A stretch of 64,000 nucleotides of DNA from Gordionus sp. m RMFG-2023 (lineage: Eukaryota > Nematomorpha > Gordioida > Chordodea > Parachordodidae). The stretch is from NCBI RefSeq assembly GCF_954871325.1, contig NC_088777.1:36929366-36993365 (forward strand), read 5' to 3'. Positions 11,301 to 26,300 of this stretch are shown here, in pieces (position 1 is the first letter of the stretch; every line of letters starts with the position of its first letter). The translations under genes and the position numbers were made by a program. The notes beneath the pieces are model-generated. The model had not been told where the DNA came from and did no database searches. It saw only the letters and a list, made by a program, of their open reading frames with translations.

Positions 11301-14300
11301 AATTAAATAATATATATGATAAATTTTAAAATATCAAGAAGAAAAGACGGCCGATTAAGTTGAGCCGCGTAAACAGGCTGATGGTTTTAAAACAGAATTG
11401 ACGTAGTTATTTTTAAACATAAAAAACTGTTTGGTGACGTTTAATAATTGAGATAATTGTTTCCTGAAGAGGGACATCGAATATTCCTCGATGAGAAATA
11501 ATTTTATTTAGTTTGGTAAATAGCTTAGGTTAGTAGCATGTTGAACAAATAACCTATGTTTAGAACTCATGAAATTAAAAGCACAAGAGTGTATTAAAAT
11601 GAAAAAAACAAACTTTAACATCGATCCTATGAGCTAAAACCTTTAATTTTACGAAAGCTAAATCTCTTCAGATCACCATATATTAATCAACAATGTACAA
11701 GATAGAAATAGAATAGAAACAAAATATTTTATTTTTACATCAGCTTTCTTATCCAGCTTGAAAAATATTTATTTCAACATTTATCATTTAGCTAAATTTG
11801 ATTTTTAATTTATCCATATTAATTACCTAGATGTTTTGTTTGATATTCCTAGACCAAGGTACAATTTGCATTAGTGACCTGCATCGGGCCTAATTTTTCA
11901 AGCCCGGTCCGGCCCGAAATTTTTTTTAAAAAGTTTTGCCGGCCCGGCCCGAACCCGAAATTTTTTAAAAAATTTACCGATGCTCGGCCAGAATTTATTT
12001 AAATATAGAAATTAATTTTTATAATTACTCAAAATAAAAGACATATGTTATATATCGTTTAGTTTCAATAAATAAAATCAAATATTTTTATTTTACATAA
12101 AAAATTGATAAATTTAGATATATTTAAAAAAATTTCCAAGGTTCAACCCGACCCAGCCCGAATATATAAAATAAAATTAAGCCCAAGCCTGGCCCCTCTA
12201 ATTTGCATGGCCCGGGTTGGATTTTTTTTAAAAATATTTTTTGGTCTGGCCTGGAATTTTTTAAAATTATATTAAATTAATTTCCAATTTTCATAGCGAA
12301 TAATGGCGATTTAAAATTTAAAAAATAAAATACGCTGGCCTGTAGGTCTCTGATAATATTATTAATACTTTTATACATTTGTTTTAATATTATACTAATA
12401 AGTCGATAAAATATTATAGATGTGACTTAGTAAAAAAAGAATTTTAATTTTTTATTATTATTCGATCATGAAGCTATTTTTGGAAAATGTGAAAAAATAC
12501 AAAAATTTATATAAGGTTAGACATAAAAAAGATTTAGAACTCGCAAAAACAATGATGAAATCAAGAGTGTTCAAATAAATTATTAAAAATATAAATTAAT
12601 TTCATTCATTATAATGCTCCGCCATGCCACCAATTAATAGGTGGCGGTAAATTTAACTCGCCAAAACCATCGATGAAAAAATAAAACAAAGCCTCGCAGT
12701 CAATTTATATTTCGGCGCATAGATCTAGCTATAGCTATTAGTTACATTTTTTATAGCTAGTTATAGAATATAACTTAGAAATTATAATACATTAAGAGCT
12801 AAAAAAAAAAATTATATTTGGACATAGCAATAAATCTATTTACAAAATTTCAGAAAATTCAAACACGCTAACGATACTAAAAATTTACCCTTTCCGAAAA
12901 AGATAAAACGCTAGAGATAAAATATAAAGGAGTTCATGACTAACTAATGATACCAAATATAGATCTCTACTATTTATATTTTTGATGAATCTTTATTTTT
13001 ATGCGTTCTAAAAAAATAAGTAAGATCTCGTTTATAGTAACCACGAAGTTTATATTAAATAACTTTGCTATCGTTTAGCGTTAACTTTTTCATCGCTTAT
13101 CAAACAGCGCGGCATTTCGAGTCTACTATAAACAACCAAGGCGCTATTTTTACACTTTGAGACCTAATATCTCTTGATCTATTAGCTAGCGGCAAAAAAA
13201 AATTAATTTCATTCCTAACAATATATAACTATCTAAAATTTTAATAATGAATAGTTATAAATATTAAAATGGGTCGTTTTAGTCGATTTGTAATAATATT
13301 ATTCTTTTCTTATTTTTTAAAAATTGTGAAATGAAAATTTACCTATTAGAAGAGCGGCAGATTCATATTCCTCGTGCATTGCAAATGTTATACTGAGTTG
13401 AATAAGGGTATCGATGTGATATGGATGATCTCTATGCAATTCCTATAGTTATTTATAGTATAGTGAAATTTGTAAAAACGGTATAATTTCATCATATTTA
13501 TTTGATCAAAATAATGAAAACATGACGTAATTTAGTATGTAAGCGCTGTTCGTTCATGCAATGTATAATTCGTTCTGAGCAATTTACAGAAGGAAGTAAA
13601 TAAAGGTAAAATGACTGAGCAATGCGATGAAAAGAATTTTATCCTATCAATTAAATTTGAAAACATATGTTCGATAGAATGATAAAAATAATTGCAAAAT
13701 TCATGAAATTTCTGAAATATTATTTAAAATAATTATCACTATTTTAGCATCATCTATTAAATTATTTAAAATGAATCCCAGGTCATAATAATTTAAAGTA
13801 AATTGAATATACGTATTGATATTATAAAAAGTATTATCGCTGAAACCAATTGTAATAAATTAGTAAAATATTATTTATAGATATTATATATAAAAATAGA
13901 ATAGAATATTCGAAAATTAATTAATTGAAATATAAATTAGTAGTCGTATTGTTTATAATTAGTAGTCGGCATTACTACAAATGGCGACGATAAATGGAGA
14001 AAATAATTCCTTAAATGTAGATAATAATTCCTTAAATGGAGAAAATAATTCCCTAAATGGAGATTCAAAAAAAATAGCGGATTTATCTACGATTAAATTT
14101 GATAAATTCGAGTTGGACACTTCAATCCATAGATATTTTTCACAATGGGAACCTGTTTTCGGTTAAAAAACGTAAGCCCATCTGAGGGTCATTCCATGTC
14201 AAATCAATCACTTTTCGGCCGACCCCTTTCGATTTTGATGAAAAATCGTAGGCTGGTTATATATGTTCCCATTAGATTAGAAACAAAATTTTAGCGGATT

Positions 14301-17300
14301 AGCAACTATATTAGCGGAGATATTCGGGGTTAAAGGTCTAAAAAACGTCTTTTTTTGCTTTTTACTGATGTTAAATAACTAGTTTTTAATTTTAAACTAA
14401 ATATGATCAAATATTGAATATAATATCAATAGCTAAGTTAATAATTTATGATTATGGCAAAAACATCAAAATTAATTTTTGATAAAATATGGGTCATCTT
14501 ATGGTCAGTTGAAAACTTGAAATTAATATTTCGAAATGTATATGATCTCCGATTTTTAATTTTTTTAAGAAATATTATCCGTTTACTATTTTTTTAATAA
14601 TTTCTTCAACAATTAGCATGGCTGGATATTTATTTTAAAATTTATTGCGATTTTTATACTTTAGAAAAAATAGATGGCGCTATATATAATAGTTTTAATA
14701 TGTTAAAATTCATTTTTTTATTGATTAAAAATATTTTAATGTATATATATCATACTAAATCGATTACAATGTCCATTATATATATTTATTTGTAATTCAG
14801 ATCATAAATTTTTAAAATCTTCACAAATTTAGCCTAATTAAGATAGTTTATAAATTAATTAAATCTTACTTCATCTAAAGGAACACAAAGCATGGCTAGC
14901 TTGTGAGATTTCTTCAGAAGATAATATATATGTTCGACCGGTGGGAGTAGAAGGATTGACCAGTGAAAGAATATGAGATTTAGGTAACACTAAAATATCA
15001 TCTTTCAGGGGAAATTTAAATGAGGCTGAAGGTCCACAAGGGTGTAAAAATCGGATTTTTACTTCTTCATTTGTATCATATTTATCGATTATATATCCTA
15101 ACCACCATTTATCATCATATACACATGTTACATATCCATTAATATTTTTAAATATAATTTTTTCATTTAAAAACGAAACTTGTTTTATATTATATTTTTT
15201 AGAATTTGAATATATTTTGGTTTTTAGTCTATTTTGATCAATGGGAATAACCCCGTGAATTTTTAAGGTCCCATGTATGGGCAGCGCAGAATTAAATCTT
15301 TTGCGAAGGGCTAATTCCCCTTCGATATATTCTTGATTGGATATATATTCAAATTGAATTCCATTAATATTTTCTTTATTATATAATTCTAATGGGGTTA
15401 GGATTTGATTTTTATTTGGTTTTTGAAGACTAGCTCTGGCAACTAATCTTTTGACAGTTCCCCCGATACCGTCACATGCATTTTTACCGTGAGCAGTGAC
15501 AAAGAAATGCCATTCGGCAGGAATATTAAAATCGTATTTATGAAGACATATGTTCAGAAAATTTTTGCGATTCTTGTATTGAGACGCGGCTCCATCTGAA
15601 AAATATATTATTTTTTCTGGTTTAGAATTAAATTTGGCTGTTAAGAAATTAATAAATTTTTTTTGGTAAAGGTGGACTGCACTAGTATTATGGTTTAATG
15701 ATTCGGATATAATAACAAAATTTATATTTTTTAAATCTTCTCCAGATTTATAATATGCTACAAATGGATGTATAGTGGCCTGCACGTTGTTCCAATGAAA
15801 TCCCTGCTTATTAAATGAAGGAATAATTTTCAGAATAATCTAGAATTGTTAAAAATTCCCCATCTTTTAAATTTTCTTTGGAATTCTTCAAAAATAAACT
15901 TTGTTGTTTAGCTATAAACGAGTGACGCAGTAAAATTTGAACTTTTTCTAATAAATAATCGATGAAATCATCAACGGACTTTATAATAGTTTCAAGATTT
16001 GTTCTATCCACCGTGACATATTCTATACGATTTCTCTGAAACAATTGGTATAATTGTCCCTTAAGAGATTCTATACCAGGGCATTGATCACAATTTGTTA
16101 AATAACATTTTGGCTGAGATGGATTACAAATAATTTGCGCCAATAGATAGTTGTAAGAATTTATACAGTAATCTTCTCCTGCTGTAAATTCAGCTATTAC
16201 ATTTGTCATTAATTTCACATTCTGATGAATAGCGCAGACACAAACAGTGTGTGTGCCACTAGCTCCAACTAAATACAGTTTTTTGGTCTAAGTTCGGCAA
16301 ATTTAGAGAATCCTATTGATATATTTGGGTATTCTTCCTTAAACATCTTGAATATTTCTTTAAGATTATTTAATATAAGTCTTTTTTGAACTGGTTCTTT
16401 CTCGCCTTTAACAGATACACAATCTTTTATTCCTGGCATGAGTCGGCTTATTTCATCAGAACTATAAAAATCCTTGACGAGTTTAAATGTTTTTTCGTTT
16501 AGTGTCTTTCCTGCCTTATGTTTTGGAAATGAAAGAATTCCACTTTCTTTTACCATCATTTTAGATTTTCTTGCCATGTATGATGTTACGTTGAATTCCT
16601 TTTGAATTTTATTTACACTCCATCTTTGAGGCAAAATTGTAAGAATTTGATATTGTCGATTTTTGATAATTTATCAAAGTTATCCTTTAATATAATAAGA
16701 ATTTCCTCTTTCATTGGACTATCAATCTCGGAATCAGATATTTCTAAAACCTTAATCTTTATTGCTTTTTCAATCTTTTGAATTTTATTTTTAGGATATT
16801 TTTTCTCCATTAAACGTTTTCTTTTAATTGGTGATTCTCCAATATTGTGTAATGTTTCATTAATCGATTCAAAGGCATCCTGATTATGGGTTATTGGGGA
16901 TATAAATTCTTCGGGAATGTGTGGACCAATTTTACTTAACTGGTATCGGCACGAATTACATATTTTTTGTTGAAGATATAAATGATTATTTATATTAAGC
17001 ATCCATGGAAGAACTGATCTTAAATTTTTTTTAAAATTTTTATGATTCACTTTATTCAGTGGATTGCAACATTTTATCTTATCTTTTAAGGGTTTCATTT
17101 AAAAAAATTTATTTATTTTTAAACGACAAGTAAAAATATTTATATGTAAAAGATATGAATCGGTGTTTGTGAAAAAATATTAAAGAAATCAATTTGTATT
17201 TTTAGCAACTGTGATTTATCGATTAAATTCGCTAATTAATTTTGCTAATCAGTTTATTTTTAATAATTTTAAGAAAAGATAAAAACAGCTGACTTACTTT

Positions 17301-20300
17301 TATTAATTTTTTCAGTGTTAAACATATGCTCAAAATTCAAAGACTTTGATCAAAAATTTTATAGAGAATGCTCAAATTCATTTGATACCCAAAATTTTAT
17401 AACTAGTTTTTTAAAAATCTTTGAAATTTTCTGGTTAATGACAATTTTATAACATTCTTGGTCTTGATGGGTATGACTTAGTCTGGAGGGGGGGATGGGG
17501 GGTAGTTGGGTAATTATATGATTTTCGATTTTTCCCTTAATAATTTTCCTGCACTCCTTTAATACTGCTTTTTTGTTCGCATGTTAGTCGGATTTTTTAA
17601 TTATTTTTAATTTACATTGAAATATTAAAAAAATTATTAAAATTTTTTATCCTGCGAATATCTCAGGGGAATAAGGTTTACAAAGTTATATAATCGAATT
17701 TTATGATATATTATACATTAAAATATTTTTAATCAATAAAAAAATAAATTTTAACATATTAAAACTATTATATATAGCGCCATCTATTTTTTTTAAAGTA
17801 TAAAAATCGCAATATTTTTTAAAATAAATATCCAGCCATGCTAATTGTTGAAGAAATTATTAAAAAAATAGTAAACGGATAATATTTCTTAAAAAAATTA
17901 AAAATCGGAGATCATATACATTTCGAAATATTAATTTCAAGTTTTCAACTGACCATAAGATGACCCATATTTTATAAAAGATTAATTTTGATGTTTTCGC
18001 CATAATCATAAATTATTAACTTAGCTATTGATTTAGATTCAATTTTTGATCATATTTAGTTTTAAATTAAAAACTAATTATTTGACATCAGTAAAAAGCA
18101 AAAAAAGACGTTTTTTGGACCTTTAACCCCGATTATCTCGGCTAATATAGTTGCTAATGCGCTAAAATTTTGTTTATAATCTAATGGGAACATATATAAC
18201 CAGTCTACAACTTTTTATCGAAATTGAAAGGGGTCGGCCGAAAATCTTGATTTTTTTGCTCATTTGACATGGAATAACCCCTGAATGTCAATATAAAGAT
18301 ATATTTTTAACATTTTTTGGCAATAAGAATATTGAGTTTGTGGACCGTTTTTGTTATCCTGATTCGATCGAAACTTTATCTTTTAAATTAAGTCACTATG
18401 TTTTAAACTATTTAAACCGAAATCAACAGCTTTTGCTTCTAGATTTTATTTCGTTAGATTACGGAGAACAACTGAAACCATAACTGAATTTGCAGATAAA
18501 ATCAGAACAATTGGCAAGCGTTGTCATTATCTTAATGATATTGACGAGCGTTTACGTGATCAGTTTATGGTTGGCATGGAAATACCGGGATTGGAAAGAG
18601 ATCTTAGAGCTCTATATCCCGACGGTCTTGATAGAGATAATAATGTACTGACTTTTCAATTTATTCTTGATCTGGCATTAGCTTCTGAGCGAGAAATGAT
18701 AATGATTATGATAATAATTATAAACATCCAATTAAAACGACGACTACATTTGATAAAGGCTATAATAAAGTCAAGTATAATAATACATTTGATAAAGAGA
18801 ATAATAAATACAAATATAATAATGATAAAGATTATAATAAACTTAAATGTTATAAATGTGGTTTTATTCATAACCGAGAAGTGAGATGTCCAGCTACAAA
18901 TGCGGCATGTAATAAATGTAAAAAAATTGGTCATTTTGCAGTTTGCTGTAAATCAAAGAATTTAAATTATATAAGAGTGTCATCAAGTGATTCTATTCAT
19001 AATATTTGGAAGATTCAACAAAATCGAGCAAAACTAACTGCAGAGATAAATGGGTTAGATGTTGAATTTGATTTTGACACTGGTGCACAATCATCATTGA
19101 TAGGAATTGATATATGGACAAGTATTGGACGACCAAAAATTAGGCCAACCAGTCCATTGACTGCATATGGTGATCATCCGTTAGACGTTAAGGGCGAGAC
19201 CCAAGTCAATGTTAGGATTGGATCACAGACAAGGACCCTATCAGTGGTAATAATAAATACAACTGGGGTACCTCTTTTCGGATTACCATGGATTATAGCA
19301 TTCAATTTAGAAATGCCTCGTCAGGTTATGATTAAACAAGTACGCAATTTGGTCAACAATATTGAAAAAGAAAAATGTTGCATAAGACTAAATTCTAGAA
19401 TTCAAGATTTGATTAATAAACATAAAGAAATTTCGGAAGAGAATCAAGATTCTAAACATGCTTTGGATATTCGAAGTATTAATTTGGATGATATACAATT
19501 GTCAGAAAATATTCTACGAAAAGAGTCGAAGCAAGATTTAATATTAAAAAAAGTAGCAATACATATTCAGCAAAGTTGGCGAAACTTTGATCGTCATAAA
19601 GATAAAGAAATAGTTAATTTTTATAATCGACGGGAAGAGCTTTCTGTCAATCGTGATGTTATAGAATGGAATGAGAGATTGGTTATTCCTAATAAATTAA
19701 GAAATGCAGTGTTAGGAATGATTCACTGGGGACATCCTGGGGAAATTGTAATGAAATCTATTTTTAGATTGTATTGTTGGTGGCCCAGATGTGATGTTGA
19801 TATAGAAAATTTTATCAAAATATGTTCTGGATGCCAGAAAAATAGACCATGGTTAGAAGTTGATCTAATGCAGAATATCTCTGCTGATGCTATGATAAAA
19901 CGACTAAATAAATGGTTTGCTAGGTTTGGAATACCCAAGTACAGTGTGTCAGACAAAGGACCACAATTCTTAACAGGGGAATTCCGTAGGTATTGTGATT
20001 TAAATAATATACGTTATATACGTTCGGCACCCTATCATCCAAAAACTAATGGATTAGCTGAACGTACAGTACGAACTTTGAAAGGTCATGCGACGAGAGA
20101 TTCAATTAGCGATCCCGAAGAAGCTATGACACAGGTTTTAACAACCTATCGATTGGGAGAGCATAGCTCCACAGGGAGATCTCCTGCTAAAATTATGTTT
20201 GGGAGGCAGAAAACAAGTCTGGATTGGATCCGACCAAATGCCGAACACGAAATAGTAAGGGCCAATGATAAACAAAGCCTTCACCATGATTTACATTCAA

Positions 20301-23300
20301 AGGAAAGAGAATTTGAAATCTCACAACCTATATGGTTAAATAATGAAAATACCAATGGTTGGAGAGAGGGAGTAATTAAAGAAAGAATAGGACTTTATTC
20401 TTATATTGTTGAATCTTCCGGGAAAACATTACGGAAGCATGCAGATCAGTTAAGAAATCGTTTAGTTATCCCAAATCATGAAAGTTCTTTGGAAGTTACA
20501 GAAATGGTTGTGCCAATGAATGAAGCAAATTCAAACACAAATACAAATACCACATTACGTTGTTCATCAAGAAACCGTAAACCTACAAAGAGGTTTATTG
20601 AAGAAATCTAACTTTAAAATGTTTGAAGGAAATGTAATAAATTAGTAAAATATTATTTATAGATATTATATATATAAATAGAATAGAATATTCGAAAATT
20701 AATTAATAAAAATTTGATGTTAGAAATAAATTGAAATATAAATTAGTAGTCGGTATTACTACACCAATCAGCTGTGGTATCGCTTAATAAATTATGCATC
20801 GCTCGAGCGAAATCGCGCTTACTATAAATGAGATCTAAATTATGTCAAATTTTTAAAAAAAAATTAAAATGCTTAAGAAAAAAATGATTTACTAATCAAA
20901 TTAGAATATTATTACATATGTAATAGTTTTTTAACATATCGTCAGAATAGGACTTATTAATAAAAACAAAATCAAATAACCCAGCTTCATATTTTAATAT
21001 ATTAGGCCACGACCGATTTTTTACCTCCCTCTCCCATTCCCACCATACAAAGATTGATATTTGGAAAATTAAGAAATAAAATAAGTAGAAGTTATAACTT
21101 TTCAACAAATAATAATGGTGAGTAAATCTTTAGATATAATTGAAAAATTAAAATAGATTAAAAAAAGGACAAAACTGAATAGATATGTTACAAAGTTATG
21201 TCCCGTCCAAAAGGTGAAAAAATAGGAGGAAATGTTCCAAATATTACACTTATAAAAGTAAGGTCATTTTCAAAACAAAATTATTGATTACAATGTTAAG
21301 GCGTATATAACCATACTGAGATAAAAAAATGAAACCATCTGGCAGATAAATTCCGATAAAATGCTATAAATATGCACTAGTAAAACCAAGGAAAATCTTT
21401 GCCGAACGACCCAAGCCGGGATTCAGACCAACTTGGATTTATGATCTTGGCTCTGAAACAGCATACAAATAAGAAAAACACCTGAATAATATTGTCGCTA
21501 TGATGGATGGGCTAGCTTTTTTTTATCTATAAAAAATAACAAAAAAGGAATGGATTATCTTTTAACGATATTGTTCCCGACAATGCTAAAGATTTTTTAC
21601 AATTTACAATATTTTGACACCAATTATACTTCTTGTATTATCAGAAGGAGGCTTAATTGAACGATCAATAGCAAACCTTCGATATGGACGCTCATACACA
21701 AGTGCGCTTGGAATCAGACGTCGACATGTCAAAAATTGGGCAATAGCGGATTGGAACTTCAACCCCGAAAAAAAGAAAAATCACATAGAAAAATATTTAA
21801 AATTTACTAAATTAATATTACATCAAGGATGCTTTAGTTAAAAAAGACTATCATATGTTAAAATTTCCCATTTTAAATCTTAGCCGAAACCCTACTTAAA
21901 AAACTTCTCCCACGAATTCGACTTTTTTTTAAAAAATAAATACCTAATTTTCGTGAGCCGCAGTCGCAATATCATTCCAAGAAAGGTCTTATCATAACAC
22001 ATTATTAAACATGATAACATTCTCAGAGATAACGGTTTTTAAATATATATATAATTATAAAGTAGAGATTAAATGCTATTATAATTTTGTGTCATTTTAC
22101 AAAATAAAAACTTTACCAGTTAAAAAGTGCAAATATAGCATACAAGAATGTACTTATATTTGGTATAGCAATCTGAAGGATTTATAGATTATTTTTACCT
22201 TCATTTATGCCTAAATAAAAAATAACCACCAGTGGTTACTAGGGTTGTGCCGATATTGAATCTAGGATCGGGCCGATATTTTTTATTATATTTGATTGTA
22301 TATATTCATATATATTTTTTTTTATGAAAGGAACTAAAATACAATTTATTTGTTGCAATGTTTAAGAAAAAATAGTTTAAAATTTTACACTATTTTTTGT
22401 TATTGCAACAAGAAAATGATTTTAAAATATCTAACGCATCACTTTCAGCTAGGGATGCTGAACGGTTCGATTTAGCCAATTCTAAAAACAGTAAACTCAA
22501 GATTTTGGCCACAAGTAAATTACTAAAGCTTATTGATCTTGCCCACAGATGGGAAAAAGGTTTGGACTATAATCTACAATTTCGAGGCTTAGGTGATAAT
22601 ATTTTGTCCAAAATTTTAATTCAGCTCTTTTTAAAAATTGGCGAAATGGAGATGTTTAACAACTCTACATTCACCCATAAACTTGAAAATATTTTAAATG
22701 AGATAGTTAACTTTTGGAGAATAAAAATATAAATACACTTAATCATTCGTGAAAATTTGTTGACTTTTTTAAAATAAAAATATTTATATATATGACATTA
22801 ATACAAAGATAGACGGCAAATAAAAATCAATATAAATATCAGTTCGACATCGGGTCAGTGAAAAATTGGTGGATCGGCACATCCCTGGTGGTTATCTAAT
22901 TAATTATTTATTATTTTATGTACCATTAACCCATTTTGATCAAAGGCAGAGACAAGGGCGCAAAAAGCTTGTTGGACTATCTGGTAGATTGTGGAATGTT
23001 TGAAACAAAAGTGTAAGATTCCATCAGAATTTAAACTTTCGATTTCTACCATAGTTAAACCTTAAAAATATCATTTAAAATACTTATATTTAAGTTATTT
23101 GAATCATGTGTATTATTATTACGTGTACAAAAACAAAGATGATCATGGTAACTTCACCATCCCTCTTATTTTTGATTAAGATTTTATAAATAACAATCAC
23201 AAAAATTTATCCTCTATTTATAAAATTATTAGAAAAAAAGTGTTTTAATTTTTTATATATATATCATCTGTTCATTGGGTGTATTTTTATTTATACTAGT

Positions 23301-26300
23301 GATAAAATGGGACCCTCATCATAAATAAGGGGAAGGAAGGTGTTGTATTTTGTATTATTTTCTTCACATATTTTTTCTAAGTTTAATGTCCTTTAGATGA
23401 ATGTATAATATTTTGAATGTTTTAACTCTTAAGCGGTATATTGGAAAAAAAAATATGGTGTGGTTATTTTAGACATTTATTATAACAATTAATTGTGATA
23501 AAGATAAATATTAATTAAAACATCATTAAATTTTTTGTAAAAATGTATTTAAAATAAACAATGATATTATATTTAAATATTAATCCTATAATATAAATCA
23601 TCAATATAGTTGTATTTAAAGGTTAAATAACGAAAGCTCTTGCTAATATCATATCAGAGTTTTAAAAAAAATAGAAAGTATTTCCAATAATATTTTTGAG
23701 AATGATGTAATTAATATACAAGAAATTTGAAATAGTAAATGTGAAAGCCTGAGAAAATAAAATGTACAATTTGAAAAAAATTAAATTATATTTATTAAGA
23801 AAGAGGTTAAAAATTTAAAAAAAAAATCAAGTCTGGGGTCTAATCCAGAAATTAAAATTAGGTCTACTTGGTTCAGCCCAAATATCAATATTGGGTCATT
23901 TCAGGTCAAATCGATTAAAAAAACAAGCTATTTGGATGGCCATCTTTAAAATGAACGAAAATTGGCATGATAATAATCGATGTTGTATATTTTAGTAAAA
24001 CTTTATATAGCTCAACCAGATCCAAAGATATACGCCTTCATAGTCAATAATCGTACAATGCGTGATTTAATTAAATCTTGTTATTAAAAAAGATACTAAG
24101 ATATGTTAAAAATTAAGAGAGTTGTTAAAAGATATTTTTTAAATGGATCTAGATACAGATACATCGTCTAAGAATTTATCTAGATACAGATACAGCTTCC
24201 AAAAAGTTATATTGAAACAGATACAATTTAAAATGTATCTTTGTACAGATACATTTTTTATTATACTCTTAGATAAGGTTTGAATAAACCTAAATTAGGA
24301 TCCAAATATAAAAATTCATGAAATGATCTAAAAAATTTATTGACTCGATATCACATTTATCAAAATATTACTAAAATAATGATTTTTAGATATTAATATA
24401 ATATATGATTAATATAAATAATTATATATCATTAATAAAATATAATATATGATTGAATGATTATAAATAATTATTAGATTTCAGTAACAACCACTGTCTG
24501 TTGGCAAATTATATTTTTTTTGTGGAGCTAATGTTTTGATCATTTTTATAAATGAAGGATTTTCAACAATTGAAAATGGCTGAATGCTATCTATAATAAA
24601 ATCAGTTATTAAATCATCTAAAGTGGTTTGGGTTAAAGCCTGAAGTCTCTTGGAAAAAAAATCAATGGACAATGAGCCTAGTCCAATATTTTCTATAGAT
24701 TTTTTTCTCCTTCCCCTTTTTTATTTGGATCAAGAGTGTTTGATGTTTTTTCTTAAAATTTAAAATTGTAAACATTTATTTAGTATCTATACCCTTAAAT
24801 GTTTTACAATGTTGCAAGTTGAGGTAATGCTAACTGAAATTTACATATTTTTTGGTAGACATGACAAACATTTTACTAACAGAGATTTGTTTTCTTTATT
24901 TTGAGATATTATTTTAAAATATGGTCTATAAATTGGCCATGGAAGAATGTTGTCATTTTCGCCATCAAATCTTAAAAATTAATATAATAATTAATAGAAT
25001 AAAATAAAATAAAATACCAATTCTATTGCAATTAAAAATGGCAAATTCCTTGAGATGGATTGTAATACCAGAATTTGCTTGTTATTGATAACTCGGACAT
25101 AATATTTAATTAATATTTATATATTCTTTTTTATATATAAGTTTTAATATTTTACATATATATATATATATAATTTTTTAATATATATATAAATATTAAG
25201 TTATATGCTCATATGAAATAAAATAAATATTCAAGTATTTTTATTTATAATATAAAAAAGCGTTAAATAGAAGTATAACAAAATTAAAAAGTATCTAAAA
25301 ACAGATACAGATACGTCTAAAATAATATCTAGATACAGATACTTTAATAAAAAATCTATCTAGATACAGATACCACATTTTTATATCTAGATACAGATAC
25401 CACATTTTTATATCTAGATACTTTAACAACTCTGCAAATTATACATCATTTTAGAGCCCTTAAAAATTTCCATTGGAAAATATCGAGAAAAAATATTAAA
25501 AAATTCCAAATATTCTCTTATTTCCGGTAAAAATAAAATTTAAACATTATTGAGATGAAATTTTTGTGTTGATATTTTCCAAAAATGTTTATTACCTTTA
25601 TATTAAATTATTTTTTAAAAAATTTCGATAGTCATTTTTGTTTTCCAATTTTATTTAAATTTTTATTATTTTATAAATAAAAATATATAAAATAGATGGC
25701 GTTTTCAAAAATCAATATAATAATATTTAATAAAAATATGAAATGTATTGGTATTAAAATAAAAAATCAATTAAGTATAACCAATATGAAGTATTGAGGA
25801 GATAGATAAGTAGGAAGCTTATATACATGATATTATTATTAAGACACTATATTTTAAAATTTAATTTCATTCTTTTTTAGAACTATGGCTAACCACCAAA
25901 AAAAATCCATAAACATATGTTTAGAAAAAAGACTGGTCCAGACCATGGTCCTAAATGAAGGACCAATCATAGTAAAAGAATTTTGGTATATATTGTATGG
26001 GGATTTATTTCTTTTGACTGGACTATTTTGGAACCTGAGCCCTATAAATCCTTTTATTTTTTAGCTCCGATTCAAAATTCTTTTGATAAATTATTTAACC
26101 AAACAATTTGATTTAAAAAAACGAAAGATTTTATCAATTATTTATTTTTTATTCCTTTCTTTCTATTACATTTTTAAATCGATAAATAGGAAATTTAATT
26201 ATCAATCAATTATTGAAAATAACACGAGGTTTAAAAAAAAATTTTCCATCCTTGGAGGTAAAAAGATTAGTATCACGTTCAAGTCTTCAGCATACAAATT

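Larger units (their letters stand above)
10753..13342 (-). other. TCF25 intron between exons 6 and 7
   Basis: 2590 nt. It contains the GC-island element at 11872-12352 and a short inverted repeat at 13030-13133. The rest is A+T-rich with no coding motif recognised on either strand. Confidence 0.75.
13851..20763 (+). mobile_element. Ty3/gypsy LTR retrotransposon fossil, with a DNA transposon inside
   Basis: It has short LTRs (129 and 131 bp, TG..CA ends) and an identical 5-bp target duplication CCAAT at 13846-13850 and 20764-20768. Recognisable parts: a gag-like start just after the left LTR (13981 on), two CCHC-type zinc knuckles around 18850-18950, an aspartic protease motif (FDTGAQSS), and an integrase. 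It is interrupted by the Sola-like element at 14186-18280. The two LTRs are nearly the same apart from small length differences, so insertion was fairly recent. The element is broken, with at least a few breaks. Confidence 0.9.
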
